Source of the DNA: Ignisphaera sp.
Lineage (GTDB): Archaea > Thermoproteota > Thermoprotei_A > Sulfolobales > Ignisphaeraceae
Assembly: GCA_038831005.1 (NCBI GenBank)
Contig: JAWBKZ010000001.1
Location: 186,001 to 250,000 of the forward strand
Length of the DNA: 64,000 nt
Direction of reading: 5' to 3'
Shown here in pieces: positions 28,170-36,832 of the stretch. The position numbers and the translations under genes were made by a program. Each line of letters starts with the position of its first letter. The stretch's first letter is position 1. The notes beneath the pieces are model-generated. The model was not told where the DNA came from, did no database searches, and worked only from the letters and a program-made list of their open reading frames with translations.

Positions 28170-28580
28170 AGCCTAGTTCACCAGTTTAAGCTAAATCATT
28201 GAAAAGCTTTTAAACTTTGTTAAAGAGAACAGTAATACAGTTAATATGTTAATATATATATCAGAATAGAGGTTTGATAGAAACTTATCATCTACTTAAT
28301 GAATCTATATATTATTTAATGAATGATTAAACTCCTATATTATTTCTTTACCATCATCTAAGATTAAATCCTTACGTAGGTGTTTTCCTCAAATAATTTA
28401 AAATATGATATCTATTATCGAGATGCGTTAAAGTCAAGAAACATGTAACGCTATCTAGAAGCGTGACATAAACAACTAATTCTACCACATTTAAAAATTA
28501 ATTATAAGTATTGAATGCTTTAATAATGATAGAGCTTCAGTTTTAAACAACCACATATTGATTATCGGCATCTACATACA
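28170..28580. other. intergenic stretch, nothing identified
   Basis: About 410 AT-rich bases. The right part of the PLP gene's promoter (CTTTTAAAC near 28206-28214 as read on the plus strand) lies here. No other structure seen. Confidence 0.5.
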
Positions 28581-29543
28581 CTACACTATTTTACCAGACA
28601 CATAATCCCAAGATGTTTTCTTAAGCGGTAGACCTCTTATTGATAATGTTTTAGTATTTATAGCTATGCCTATTACATATGGTTTAAATCCTATGCTCCT
28701 CATAAGCTCTAAGACTTCATCCATATACATTCTGTTAACCACTAAAATAGGTGTATATTCTTCGTTAGATCCCATAATGATATCTATCTTTTCTAGGTTC
28801 TCACTATATGCATAATTTAAGGCTATTGGATGTAGAAGTTCATGGGGATCAAAATCTATGTAGATACCTACGTTATTTAGTTTGGATAGAATCTCTATAG
28901 TTTCATAGAGAGTATCGCTTATATCTATTGATCCTGTTAAGCCTATTCTCGCTCTCTCTATACAGTCAACTATTTTTGGATCTATGGAAGGTCTACAAGA
29001 AAACTTCCTAACGTCCTCATCTATGGGTACCCTATTCCTTGTATACTCTATGTAGGCTATATATGATAATCCTATGGGTCTAGGGATAATAAGCATATCT
29101 CCAGATCTAGTTCTTCTCTGCAAAGGAAGATATCTACATGTAGCTAAAATGAATACATCTATCCATATGTCGTTGCCTACATTAGTATCTACATTCTCTA
29201 TGAAACCACCATAGACATTAACAGCATCATTAACCCCCTTAACCATCTCCTCGACAACATCAACATTATCCGATCTGACACCTATAGAAACAGCATACAC
29301 ATAAGGTCTACAACCTTTAGAAAAAACATCACTTACAGCTGCAGTAACGGCTTTAAATCCAAGATCGCGATAACTACACCAAGGATATCTAGCTCTTGAT
29401 TCAGCAAAACCATCAACCTTTAAAACAAAATATTCATCATTAATCTTAAAACCACCAGCATCATCTAACCACATCAATAACGAAGCTGGATGCCTCCTTA
29501 TCTCTCTAGCCAACCTCATAACATATTCGTTTAAATTAGTCAT
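28581..29543 (-). CDS. AIR synthase-like / ThiL-like protein
   Basis: A 320-residue protein of the PurM/AIR-synthase fold, which includes PurM, ThiL, SelD and HypE. The N-terminus has the metal/ATP motif DDAG (residues 27-30), VLKVDGFAES with the second Asp, and the family signature VTAAVSDVFSKGCRPYVYAVSIGV. ThiL and relatives use ATP to phosphorylate or dehydrate; the exact substrate is open. It is not next to thiamine, selenium or hydrogenase genes. Confidence 0.72.
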   Translation of the reverse strand: MTNLNEYVMRLAREIRRHPASLLMWLDDAGGFKINDEYFVLKVDGFAESRARYPWCSYRDLGFKAVTAAVSDVFSKGCRPYVYAVSIGVRSDNVDVVEEMVKGVNDAVNVYGGFIENVDTNVGNDIWIDVFILATCRYLPLQRRTRSGDMLIIPRPIGLSYIAYIEYTRNRVPIDEDVRKFSCRPSIDPKIVDCIERARIGLTGSIDISDTLYETIEILSKLNNVGIYIDFDPHELLHPIALNYAYSENLEKIDIIMGSNEEYTPILVVNRMYMDEVLELMRSIGFKPYVIGIAINTKTLSIRGLPLKKTSWDYVSGKIV

Positions 29544-31138
29544 ATATTTTTAAACCTCTAGGTATTGAGTTACTGGATAAATATTAAATGATTTACTTGT
29601 TTTAGATCCTAGATAGAATAATACTGTCAGTAAGGAACTCTCTACACACTCTTTGAATCTCCTGAAGTATGTTTCACATATTTAGTAATAGAATATTGGA
29701 ATAATATTTGGAAATTTATGTTAATGTAGATAATTCATATGGAGAATAAAACTCGAGTCTTATTTAGTAACAATTGTTGAGTTCATTGATCATGAATCAT
29801 GCAAAACTATTGTACTAGAGAGTTTCTATATACCTCTTTAAGCTATTTGGTTTTGAATTAGTTTCTATAATTGGATAGAATGGTGTATAAACATGAGAGA
29901 ACTATAAATGATTCTACCATAGTTATATATGTCATGTAATTGAATGAGAAAATAAGTTTATTACATAATCTATTGTTTATAATATCTTCATTCTTCCTCG
30001 AATCTCATCAGTTCATCATTTGGTTTATCTCATACCCATATCTTGATTTCTATGTCTAACAGCTATATGGCTTATGACTGTTGTTGTAACTAGCACTACT
30101 ACTATATGAATTCTATATAGAATGCTATTATTAAGAAACACCTACTTGTTATCAGATGTCACGAATTCTTCATGATCTACAACATAGATGTATATAATCA
30201 AATATCAAGAGACTTATTAGAAGTAGGGTAAGAGCCTGAAGTATTTGTTGAATTATGTAGATCTATCGACATTATATTTAGGTCATCTATTACATATAGC
30301 TACCTAGCGTTTAGTGTTGTTTGATCTATATCCACTTAAGTTTGGTTGCTAGTTTAGACTTCTTCACATTATCAGTATAATCTTCATCTACATGAGCTTC
30401 GTATTCATTTAGTCTACTGTCTATCTATTACTAGAACATATGCTTCATGTCCAATCCCTAATAATCTATTGATCTACTATCTAAACATATTTTGCATTCT
30501 TATGTCGTTATATGTATTACCATAGTGTTTGATCTATTTCTGGAAACTTTAACGAGAATCTTACTAATATCAAATTGATGTAAGTTATCGTCTAGAAATA
30601 TTTAAAGCAGAAGGAAATACAAAATAGAGATGGATTCTATTACTAATCATATATAGATTGTAAGTATTGATAGAGGATCATATGAGAAATGCTTATGTAT
30701 AGTATGTTGATTCCAGATAAAAGATCTTAGCCTAATTAAGCAAATTGATAGAAGAACCTCATGGTCAAATACTAATAGTTTGTTTCGATAAACAGTGTTA
30801 TACATATGTTGGAGAAACTATGTTATTGTGAAGATAAGTAAAGATGATAATGTCATAAAATGGCGATATAGAGATACATTAATACATCTTTTGTAAAACT
30901 TGTGTATAGGGGGGTATTATCTTTATGATCGATAATGTTCTGGTTGTAGGAATAAACCAAAGAAAATAGCGGTAAAAACATTAGATAAATGAGAGCTATA
31001 GATGGTAGTTTAAACAAATAAAATAGACTTTATTCACCTATTAGACACATAAAGATAGTGTATAAGATAATAACTAATACATGTAGTGTAGATCGATACA
31101 GAAGGTATGTAACTACTCTATTAATAGCTAGTGAATGA
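29544..31138. other. 1.6-kb gene-poor tract with coding relics
   Basis: No intact gene. Short stretches read as former coding sequence on the plus strand, for example 30192-30330 with DVYNQISRDLLEVG then a stop and EPEVFVELCRSIDIIF, and the better-preserved fragment near 30751 described separately. Stops and frame changes occur every few dozen codons. No insertion-sequence ends or repeats are evident. Confidence 0.5.
30733..30831 (+). pseudogene. decayed gene fragment, family unknown
   Basis: A 30-codon open stretch reading LSKLIEEPHGQILIVCFD then KQCYTYVGETMLL, ended by TGA at 30829. A further stretch in a shifted frame (KISKDDNVIKWRYRDTLIHLL) follows directly. The residue make-up is that of a folded protein, so this looks like an old gene broken by a frameshift and stops. 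No family recognised. Confidence 0.35.
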
Positions 31139-32026
31139 TTATTTTCGTCGAAGAGATAAAACTAGAATTGTTATAAATACTATCAATGGAATGATCAAGG
31201 GCTCAGGTATTGGTACTGGAAGCATTTTGTCAAACGGATAAAAATCAATATTGTTGTTATCCAATATTTTGCAGAGACCATCATCATCACCTTTGGCTCT
31301 ACAATCATCAGGATTGCTTAGTGATTGCCAGAAGTTTCCTACATTTCGATCTCCTATTTGACAACTCCAGGTAGCCACAATATAATCGAAACTAATGGAT
31401 ACATCATTTAAGTTGTTGAAGAAATTGTTTAAGCATAGTGTGACACTACTATGGTTTATTTTAATACCGATTCTGTTGTTATTAATATTGTTATTAAATA
31501 TTCGCACATTCCCAATACCTGGACCGATAGATATACCAACATCATTATTCTCTAGAGAACAATATCTAATATCAATATTACTTGCTTGATCTATGTATAT
31601 ACCAGTATTGAAATTTTTTACAGTAATATTCCCAATAACAATGTTACTTGCAGACTTAATACTTATACTATGATTTCTATAGTTATTTCCATTAATTACA
31701 TGGTTCTGTCCATCGAATATGATACCACTACCTGTTATCGATATTGCTATATTATCTAGGTTTTTAAGGAGTTTATATATCGAATAGTTTTGTCCACCAA
31801 TATTTATGCAACTACAGCTGATGTACTCTCCATTAACTGGTTCTGAAGGACACCAAACCCATCCATATTCTTTTTCACCTTCATAGAAGTGACAATTACC
31901 ACTTCCACCATCTATCCGTATAGAGATTAGCTGATTTTGAGTGTGTATAGGTATTGCTATAATTGTTACCATGAATAATAGCATTAGTGTAACTGTGTAG
32001 CCTATTACTGTTTTTCTTAAAATCAT
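31139..32026 (-). CDS. secreted beta-helix (NosD-like) surface protein
   Basis: A 295-residue exported protein. Residues about 8-29 are a signal peptide. The middle consists of parallel beta-helix turns with the periodic pattern NIVIGNITVKNFNTGIYI, NIDIRYCSLENNDVGISI, NVRIFNNNINNNRIGIKI, typical of NosD/pectate-lyase-like right-handed helices. The end is PIPEP, an 18-residue hydrophobic helix and RRK, a layout like a sortase-type surface anchor. It probably binds or cleaves a polysaccharide, or is structural. Cys residues near the N-terminus may form disulfides. Confidence 0.75.
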   Translation of the reverse strand: MILRKTVIGYTVTLMLLFMVTIIAIPIHTQNQLISIRIDGGSGNCHFYEGEKEYGWVWCPSEPVNGEYISCSCINIGGQNYSIYKLLKNLDNIAISITGSGIIFDGQNHVINGNNYRNHSISIKSASNIVIGNITVKNFNTGIYIDQASNIDIRYCSLENNDVGISIGPGIGNVRIFNNNINNNRIGIKINHSSVTLCLNNFFNNLNDVSISFDYIVATWSCQIGDRNVGNFWQSLSNPDDCRAKGDDDGLCKILDNNNIDFYPFDKMLPVPIPEPLIIPLIVFITILVLSLRRK

Positions 32027-32763
32027 TATCCCACTTCATACACAATGATTTTGTGGATAGCTTGTCGAATATTGTACAACTATAATAAATTCTGTGGAAA
32101 TATATTTATTTGTTCGTCTTCTATTTCTATTACTCTAGCCTGGTAATTTTGGAGTATTGTTGTTAATTGTTGCTAGATTTCTACTGTATTTCTTCTGTGT
32201 ATTAGTCTTTGTATGTCTTAACTATATTGGTGAAGAGATTTAGAGTTACACTCTAGACCATAGAGCTATATAGTACATTTAATATAGATGTAGATTATTC
32301 GTTTTTACTGATTTAAGACTTTGTAAGAAGAAGCTTTACCACTCTCCATTATTTGAGTAACTAAATTATGGCATAAAGTTGTTTACTGTTTGTAGTGATT
32401 TTTGATACATTATTGAGGCTTGGTAATTGATTAATGTAGATTCAATTAAACTATATAGTGTAATTCTTTCTGATGATGATTTTGGGAGTCTTCCTTATAC
32501 TATACTGTATTATGATATAGTCTAGAAGCAGAGGCATCTCTAGTATTAAAGCTTCGATAACTCTATCAATACCTTCTACAACAGCTATTGATGAATATTG
32601 ATATGTCTTAATATTATTAACCTTCAGCAAGATCTATCTCTATGAAGAGTACAATAATTCATGAGATATATTCTTCATACTATAGACCTATTGATACATA
32701 ACTTCCACATCTATGTTTTACAATCATCAGACTACGAATATATTCAGAACAATTATTCCCACA
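32027..32763. other. gene-poor gap with a 59-codon frame
   Basis: About 740 bases between the beta-helix gene and the isomerase-like gene. The only notable content is the minus-strand frame at 32451-32630, listed separately. The rest is AT-rich with frequent stops on both strands. Confidence 0.5.
32451..32630 (-). pseudogene. short frame, possible ABC-ATPase N-terminal relic
   Basis: A 59-codon minus-strand frame starting at TTG 32630. It begins MLKVNNIKTYQYSSIAVVEGID, cut here to the first 20 or so residues, which by eye resembles the first strand of oligopeptide ABC ATPases (LKVxNLKTYYYT..G.V.AVD). The ATP-binding motifs that should follow are absent; the rest (IEALILEMPLLLDYIII) does not fit that domain. 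It may be a relic of a deleted transporter gene or a small orphan gene. Confidence 0.3.
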
Positions 32764-33546
32764 CTATATGTTGGCTATGCGTAGAGACTTGATATATTTA
32801 ACAACATTCCTACATATATTAATATTATCTCTACACACAACCTCGAATACTATAAAACCATTGTATCTTGTTCTCATTATCCATGTCTCGATCTTATTCC
32901 AATCAACTGTACCAGTAGTAGGTGGTTTATGTTGATCTCTATAACCATCATTATCATGGATATGCATTACCTTAATATATCTTCCAGCAGTGTTCAGAAA
33001 TTCATCAATATTCTTGTTAATGTTTGCGTGACCAATGTCTAGACATATACCAACATCTCCATCAAGTACTGAGATAAGTTGTATAAGTTCCTTTGGTCTA
33101 GATCCAAACAAGTGCTTCTCTATTATGTTCTCTATAGCTATGGCTATACCTCTATCTCTAGCTTCTCTAACTATATATCTGAAGAACTCTAGATTAAGCT
33201 CTAATGCTCGATTTACAGCATAGAGAGGATGAATAACAGCTATTTTTCCATTGATTTTGTTGATAAAATCTATCCATTTAATAAATCTAGCTAAACCATT
33301 GGGCGAAAGAGCTACCTCAGGCTCCATCTCGTCATAAGGTATATGGACAACATCAACACTATTAGATATAGTTGAAACATTATCTAGAATTTCATGTATA
33401 TATCTATCTTCAATAGCTTTACCACCAAAAGCAACAAAGTTGTTGTATGAAACTTCTACACGAAGACCATCACTTACCAAAGCTTCTATAGCTCTCTTAG
33501 GAGTTAATGAAACATATAGCATTGTTGAATATGTATAGTAGACCAT
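32764..33546 (-). CDS. sugar phosphate isomerase/epimerase-like TIM barrel protein
   Basis: A 260-residue protein of the xylose-isomerase-like / AP-endonuclease-2 superfamily. The metal-site strands can be followed: HPLY (His), IAIENII (Glu), VGICLDIGHAN (Asp and His), IKVMHIHDNDG (His with His-Asp) and a final VFEVV (Glu). These proteins are either isomerases of free or phosphorylated sugars or endonuclease IV-type DNA repair enzymes; the strand-end residues and short length favour the sugar branch. No informative neighbours. Confidence 0.75.
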   Translation of the reverse strand: MVYYTYSTMLYVSLTPKRAIEALVSDGLRVEVSYNNFVAFGGKAIEDRYIHEILDNVSTISNSVDVVHIPYDEMEPEVALSPNGLARFIKWIDFINKINGKIAVIHPLYAVNRALELNLEFFRYIVREARDRGIAIAIENIIEKHLFGSRPKELIQLISVLDGDVGICLDIGHANINKNIDEFLNTAGRYIKVMHIHDNDGYRDQHKPPTTGTVDWNKIETWIMRTRYNGFIVFEVVCRDNINICRNVVKYIKSLRIANI

Positions 33547-33757
33547 GATCTACTACCCATATATCTCTTAACCAACTATACTAGAAATTAAAAGGTGTAG
33601 AGAAATATGGAACTAGAGATACAGATATCGATATACACAACAAGTATACCTAAATAATTAATTCCAGATATGTTCAAATGAAACCAGATGCGATATTTCC
33701 AGATCGAGAGTAGAGGTCTAGAGTCTAATTTATGGCCATGGTTTACTGCTTTTATTT

Positions 33758-34306
33758 CTAATTATTTTTAAGAAGATTCTCCCAGAATTCAGCTTCCTGT
33801 ACTTCTCCTATTACAACAGCCTTCACTTTGCTATTTACTACAATAACAGTCTGTGGTACAGCCATAGCGTAGTGCTGAGGTACACCGTTTTTTGTCTCGA
33901 TATCAACTAGCATCATGAAGAGTTCTGCTGCAGTTCTATCAGTATCTATCCAGAAAGCTCTATAGTTATCTGGATAGTGTTTTTGGAAAAACTCATACAT
34001 ATTGTGGCAATGTGGACATGTAGTTAATCCAAACATCAATATACATGGATTAGGTAGAGCTGTATCCTGGAACTGAGATAGAGAGACTTCTAGCTCATCA
34101 ACAACGATCTTTCCAAAAATTCTTGAACCTAGATATAGTGGAACACCTTCGCCATTTCTTGGAGTTTTGTTAAATGATATAGAGATGATCACTACTGAAA
34201 TACTTACCAAAATTATCAATACTATTACTACAACATACAGTAGAGAGAGCTTTGGCTTCTCTTTCTTTTTGATCAATATAGCACCCAACTTATGTCTATA
34301 ACTCAA
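33758..34306 (-). CDS. membrane-anchored thioredoxin-like protein
   Basis: A 182-residue protein. A helix at residues about 20-45 anchors it, leaving the C-terminal domain outside the cell. That domain has the redox motif CPHC at C97 and C100 after ILMFGLTT, and VPQTVIVV with the cis-proline, so it has a thioredoxin fold. It probably acts in disulfide exchange of exported proteins. The first codon is TTG at 34306; a TATA-like TTTTAA only 7-12 bases upstream suggests that the real start is a TTG about 18 bases further in. Confidence 0.75.
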   Translation of the reverse strand: MSYRHKLGAILIKKKEKPKLSLLYVVVIVLIILVSISVVIISISFNKTPRNGEGVPLYLGSRIFGKIVVDELEVSLSQFQDTALPNPCILMFGLTTCPHCHNMYEFFQKHYPDNYRAFWIDTDRTAAELFMMLVDIETKNGVPQHYAMAVPQTVIVVNSKVKAVVIGEVQEAEFWENLLKNN

Positions 34307-34473
34307 CTACTTAAAATCTTTAATTAAGATCTAGACAGACTACGATGATGTAGAATGATTGAATCTGTTATTGTGTTCTACATACGGAACACATTAGCTA
34401 TAAATTCTCGTAGCTGTTCTGTATCTTTGATATATGTTTATAACAATCTGTAAAGCTTATAGAATTCAGAGAA

Positions 34474-35658
34474 ATGTGTATGGTGTTATCGATGTATGTA
34501 GGGTATCCATCGAGATTTGAGGCATATGGTGCTGTCAAGATCTATGAGCTTAGCAAGGTTCAGGTTCTTCTTGGTGTAGGCGGTAGCTCTAAACCTGGTT
34601 TATACGGTATAGCTAATTTCGATGAATTTATTAGGACTGCTGAATCTACTGCTATAGTTGTTCCAACAAGAGATGAGGATCCTATGGTTCTTGAGGGTGT
34701 CTTAAGAGCTGTGCCTATATATTCGCCGTTAATAGTTGTTTCTGCTTCTACTCAAAAGCCTCTAAATGTTTATGGTATGGAGATGGATATAGCTAAGACT
34801 CTCTATAGAGTTACAGGAAGACCCACAATAGTTATTCATCAAAGGGATCCCGTCTTAGCTGATATACTTAAAGACAGTATACCAAATATTATCGATGAAG
34901 ATGGACTTATTCATTATGGTAAAGGTGAAGCACTATTAATAGCAACTCTAGTTGCAGATGGTATAGGTGTAGAGAATATTGGTTTTATTGATGCTGATAA
35001 CTATATACCTGGAGCTGTAACAGAATACACATTAATATACTATACCGTTCTCAGGATGGCTGAGTCTGATTACAAAATGGTTAGAGTTTCGTGGGGATAT
35101 AAGGCATATGGATCTGTGGAATTCTACCTCAGGAAAACTGGTAAAGCTTCTCAAATAGTTAATAGTGTCTTGAACAAGGTGCTGTCTTTTAGACGTAGAA
35201 TAGAGACAGAGATAATCAAGACGAGCAATAGCGGTGAACATGCTATGAGTATGAAGCTAGCTAAAGAACTTACATATGCAGGTGGATATGCTGTAGAGAC
35301 GCAAGAGCTTGTAAGTATTCTGGAGATGTGCTATATAGATGTAGATACTGGTCGCTGTCCTTCTCTACCACACAGCATTGAAATCTATCAAGTAGAGTCT
35401 AGAAATCCCCATATTCATTCAGAAAAAGGTGAAACACATGTAGTTGAAATGATAATAGATAGTCTATCGACGATATATCACTCGAAACTGGGTAGTGATA
35501 GTAAAAGTAGAAGCCATATGATCAGTATATTGAGGGAATTAGCATACGAATCAGAACCACCTCTACCGCAAGTATACAGATACCCAGATATAAATGCTAG
35601 AGCTTTTATGGATAGACTTCTTTCTGAAAGCAGATTATGTGTAGCATATGGATTATGA
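34474..35658 (+). CDS. mpgS: mannosyl-3-phosphoglycerate synthase
   Basis: A 394-residue GT55 glycosyltransferase. It moves mannose from GDP-mannose to 3-phosphoglycerate, the first step to the heat- and salt-protective solute mannosylglycerate. The N-terminal EAYGAVKIYELSKVQVL is the family start; VVPTRDEDP is at 63-71, and GFIDADNYIPGAVTEYT carries the metal-binding D173 and D175. The phosphatase gene mpgP, often next door or fused, is missing from the neighbourhood. The start may be the ATG six codons further in. Confidence 0.93.
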   Translation: MCMVLSMYVGYPSRFEAYGAVKIYELSKVQVLLGVGGSSKPGLYGIANFDEFIRTAESTAIVVPTRDEDPMVLEGVLRAVPIYSPLIVVSASTQKPLNVYGMEMDIAKTLYRVTGRPTIVIHQRDPVLADILKDSIPNIIDEDGLIHYGKGEALLIATLVADGIGVENIGFIDADNYIPGAVTEYTLIYYTVLRMAESDYKMVRVSWGYKAYGSVEFYLRKTGKASQIVNSVLNKVLSFRRRIETEIIKTSNSGEHAMSMKLAKELTYAGGYAVETQELVSILEMCYIDVDTGRCPSLPHSIEIYQVESRNPHIHSEKGETHVVEMIIDSLSTIYHSKLGSDSKSRSHMISILRELAYESEPPLPQVYRYPDINARAFMDRLLSESRLCVAYGL

Positions 35659-35742
35659 GGTGTCAAGTTCTTCTAGATCAGAGACACTTAACAGAATAAT
35701 TATTGCTGCCCTAAGTAATGATGTTATATGTAGGGAGAGGTT

Positions 35743-36240
35743 TTGGATAAGTGTAGCAACATGAGGGTACCTGGGGTATATACACTACTCATTAATGTTT
35801 CTATAGATTTCTGCACTACTGTTGGTTCTCTTGGATATATATGTATTGATAGCGGTATGTATAGCTATATAGGTTCTGCTAGAGGTTTTGGAGGTATTGA
35901 GGCTAGAGTTAAACACCATATAGATAGAGTTAAGAAGAGACTGTGGTGGCATATAGACTACATAACTAGCTTAAAGGCGGTAGAAATTGTAAGTATTGTA
36001 TATGCAGAAACTGTAAGAGATCTAGAGTATATGCTTGCCAACTTTCTAGAGAGATCTAGTTGCTGGTCTATAGCTGTACCTAGATTCGGTTCAACAGATA
36101 AGAGAAGCTCTACACATCTGTTTAGGTGTTTATGTAGCTTTAGTAAATGTCTAGATGAACTCACGGAGATGTATATATCAATAGGTCTAAGACCATGTGT
36201 ATTACAGTTCAATAATCATAGTCCTAGACTAGAGAGGTAG
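35743..36240 (+). CDS. DUF123 GIY-YIG-type nuclease domain protein
   Basis: A 165-residue protein of the DUF123/Uri-type family. The core reads GVYTLLI, then SYIGSARGFGGIEARVKHHI, and LWWHIDYIT, followed by a Cys/His-rich end. The GVY..YIGSA strands correspond to GIY-YIG nucleases, so a DNA-cutting role is likely. The start is uncertain: a TTG at 35743 with GGGAGAGG almost touching it, or ATG at 35761. Cysteines in the C-terminal half (CLCSFSKC) are unusual and might bind metal. Confidence 0.72.
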   Translation: MDKCSNMRVPGVYTLLINVSIDFCTTVGSLGYICIDSGMYSYIGSARGFGGIEARVKHHIDRVKKRLWWHIDYITSLKAVEIVSIVYAETVRDLEYMLANFLERSSCWSIAVPRFGSTDKRSSTHLFRCLCSFSKCLDELTEMYISIGLRPCVLQFNNHSPRLER

Positions 36241-36295
36241 AGGATGATTCTGAGCCTTAGGCTGTAGGGAAATGCTGTAGTCTCTAGAGATCTAG

Positions 36296-36733
36296 ATTAG
36301 GTTAGAGCTTCTGGTATCGTGGTTCCATAGACATGGTAGAAGATATGAGTGGAGAAAGTACAGAGATTGGTATAGAGTTCTTGTAGCTAAATACATGCTG
36401 ATTAGAACAAGATCAGAAGCTGTTGAAAAGGTGTATAGAGAATTTATTGAGAGTTTTCCTATACCAGAAGCCTTATGTAAAAGCCGATGTACTGATGTCT
36501 AGATGTTCTTCAAAAAGCTTGGTCTTCTCCATGGAGCTAGAAGGATTAGGGATTCTGTATATATTGTTATCGAGAGGTATGGTGGGAGAGCTCCAGGTAG
36601 ATTTAGAGAACTAGTAAAGATTCATGGTATAAGTAGGTATATAGCTAATGTTCTACTAATTAAGGTATGTAGAGTACCGACACTATTTGTAGACATAAAT
36701 GTTGCTAGATCCGTCAAGAGATTTCTAGAATAA
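36296..36733 (+). pseudogene. broken HhH-GPD DNA glycosylase (MutY/mismatch glycosylase type)
   Basis: One frame from 36296 to TAA at 36731 reads through a TAG at 36500-36502. It begins LELLVSWFHRHGRRYEWR, then WYRVLVAKYMLIRTRSEAVE, the stop, FFKKLGLLHGARRIRDS, ELVKIHGISRYIAN with the helix-hairpin-helix glycine and LFVDINVARSVKRFLE with the catalytic Asp. This matches MutY/thymine-mismatch glycosylases. There is no start codon, one internal stop, and the C-terminal iron-sulfur region is gone, so it is a pseudogene. Confidence 0.75.
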
Positions 36734-36780
36734 ATAGAACAATGTATTTAAACAAAGAATAATAGCTATGTATCACAAAA

Positions 36781-36820
36781 CTTTATAAAACATGGTTTGC
36801 CTAAAGTAGTGATAGGCAAA
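36781..36820 (+). promoter_or_regulatory. TATA box and palindrome before the KaiC-like gene
   Basis: CTTTATAAAA at 36781-36790 is a strong TATA box. TTTGCCTA (36796-36803) and TAGGCAAA (36813-36820) form a perfect 8-bp inverted repeat with a nine-base spacer, starting over the expected transcription start and ending before AGGT and the ATG at 36833. It could be an operator or, if transcribed, a leader hairpin next to the ribosome binding site. Confidence 0.5.
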
Positions 36821-36832
36821 AGGTACTAGTTT

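Noticed and set aside
36500-36502. TAG in the glycosylase gene as a pyrrolysine codon
   Set aside because: The same gene lacks a start and its C-terminal domain, and no pyrrolysine system is known in such organisms or seen here; a pseudogene explains it better.
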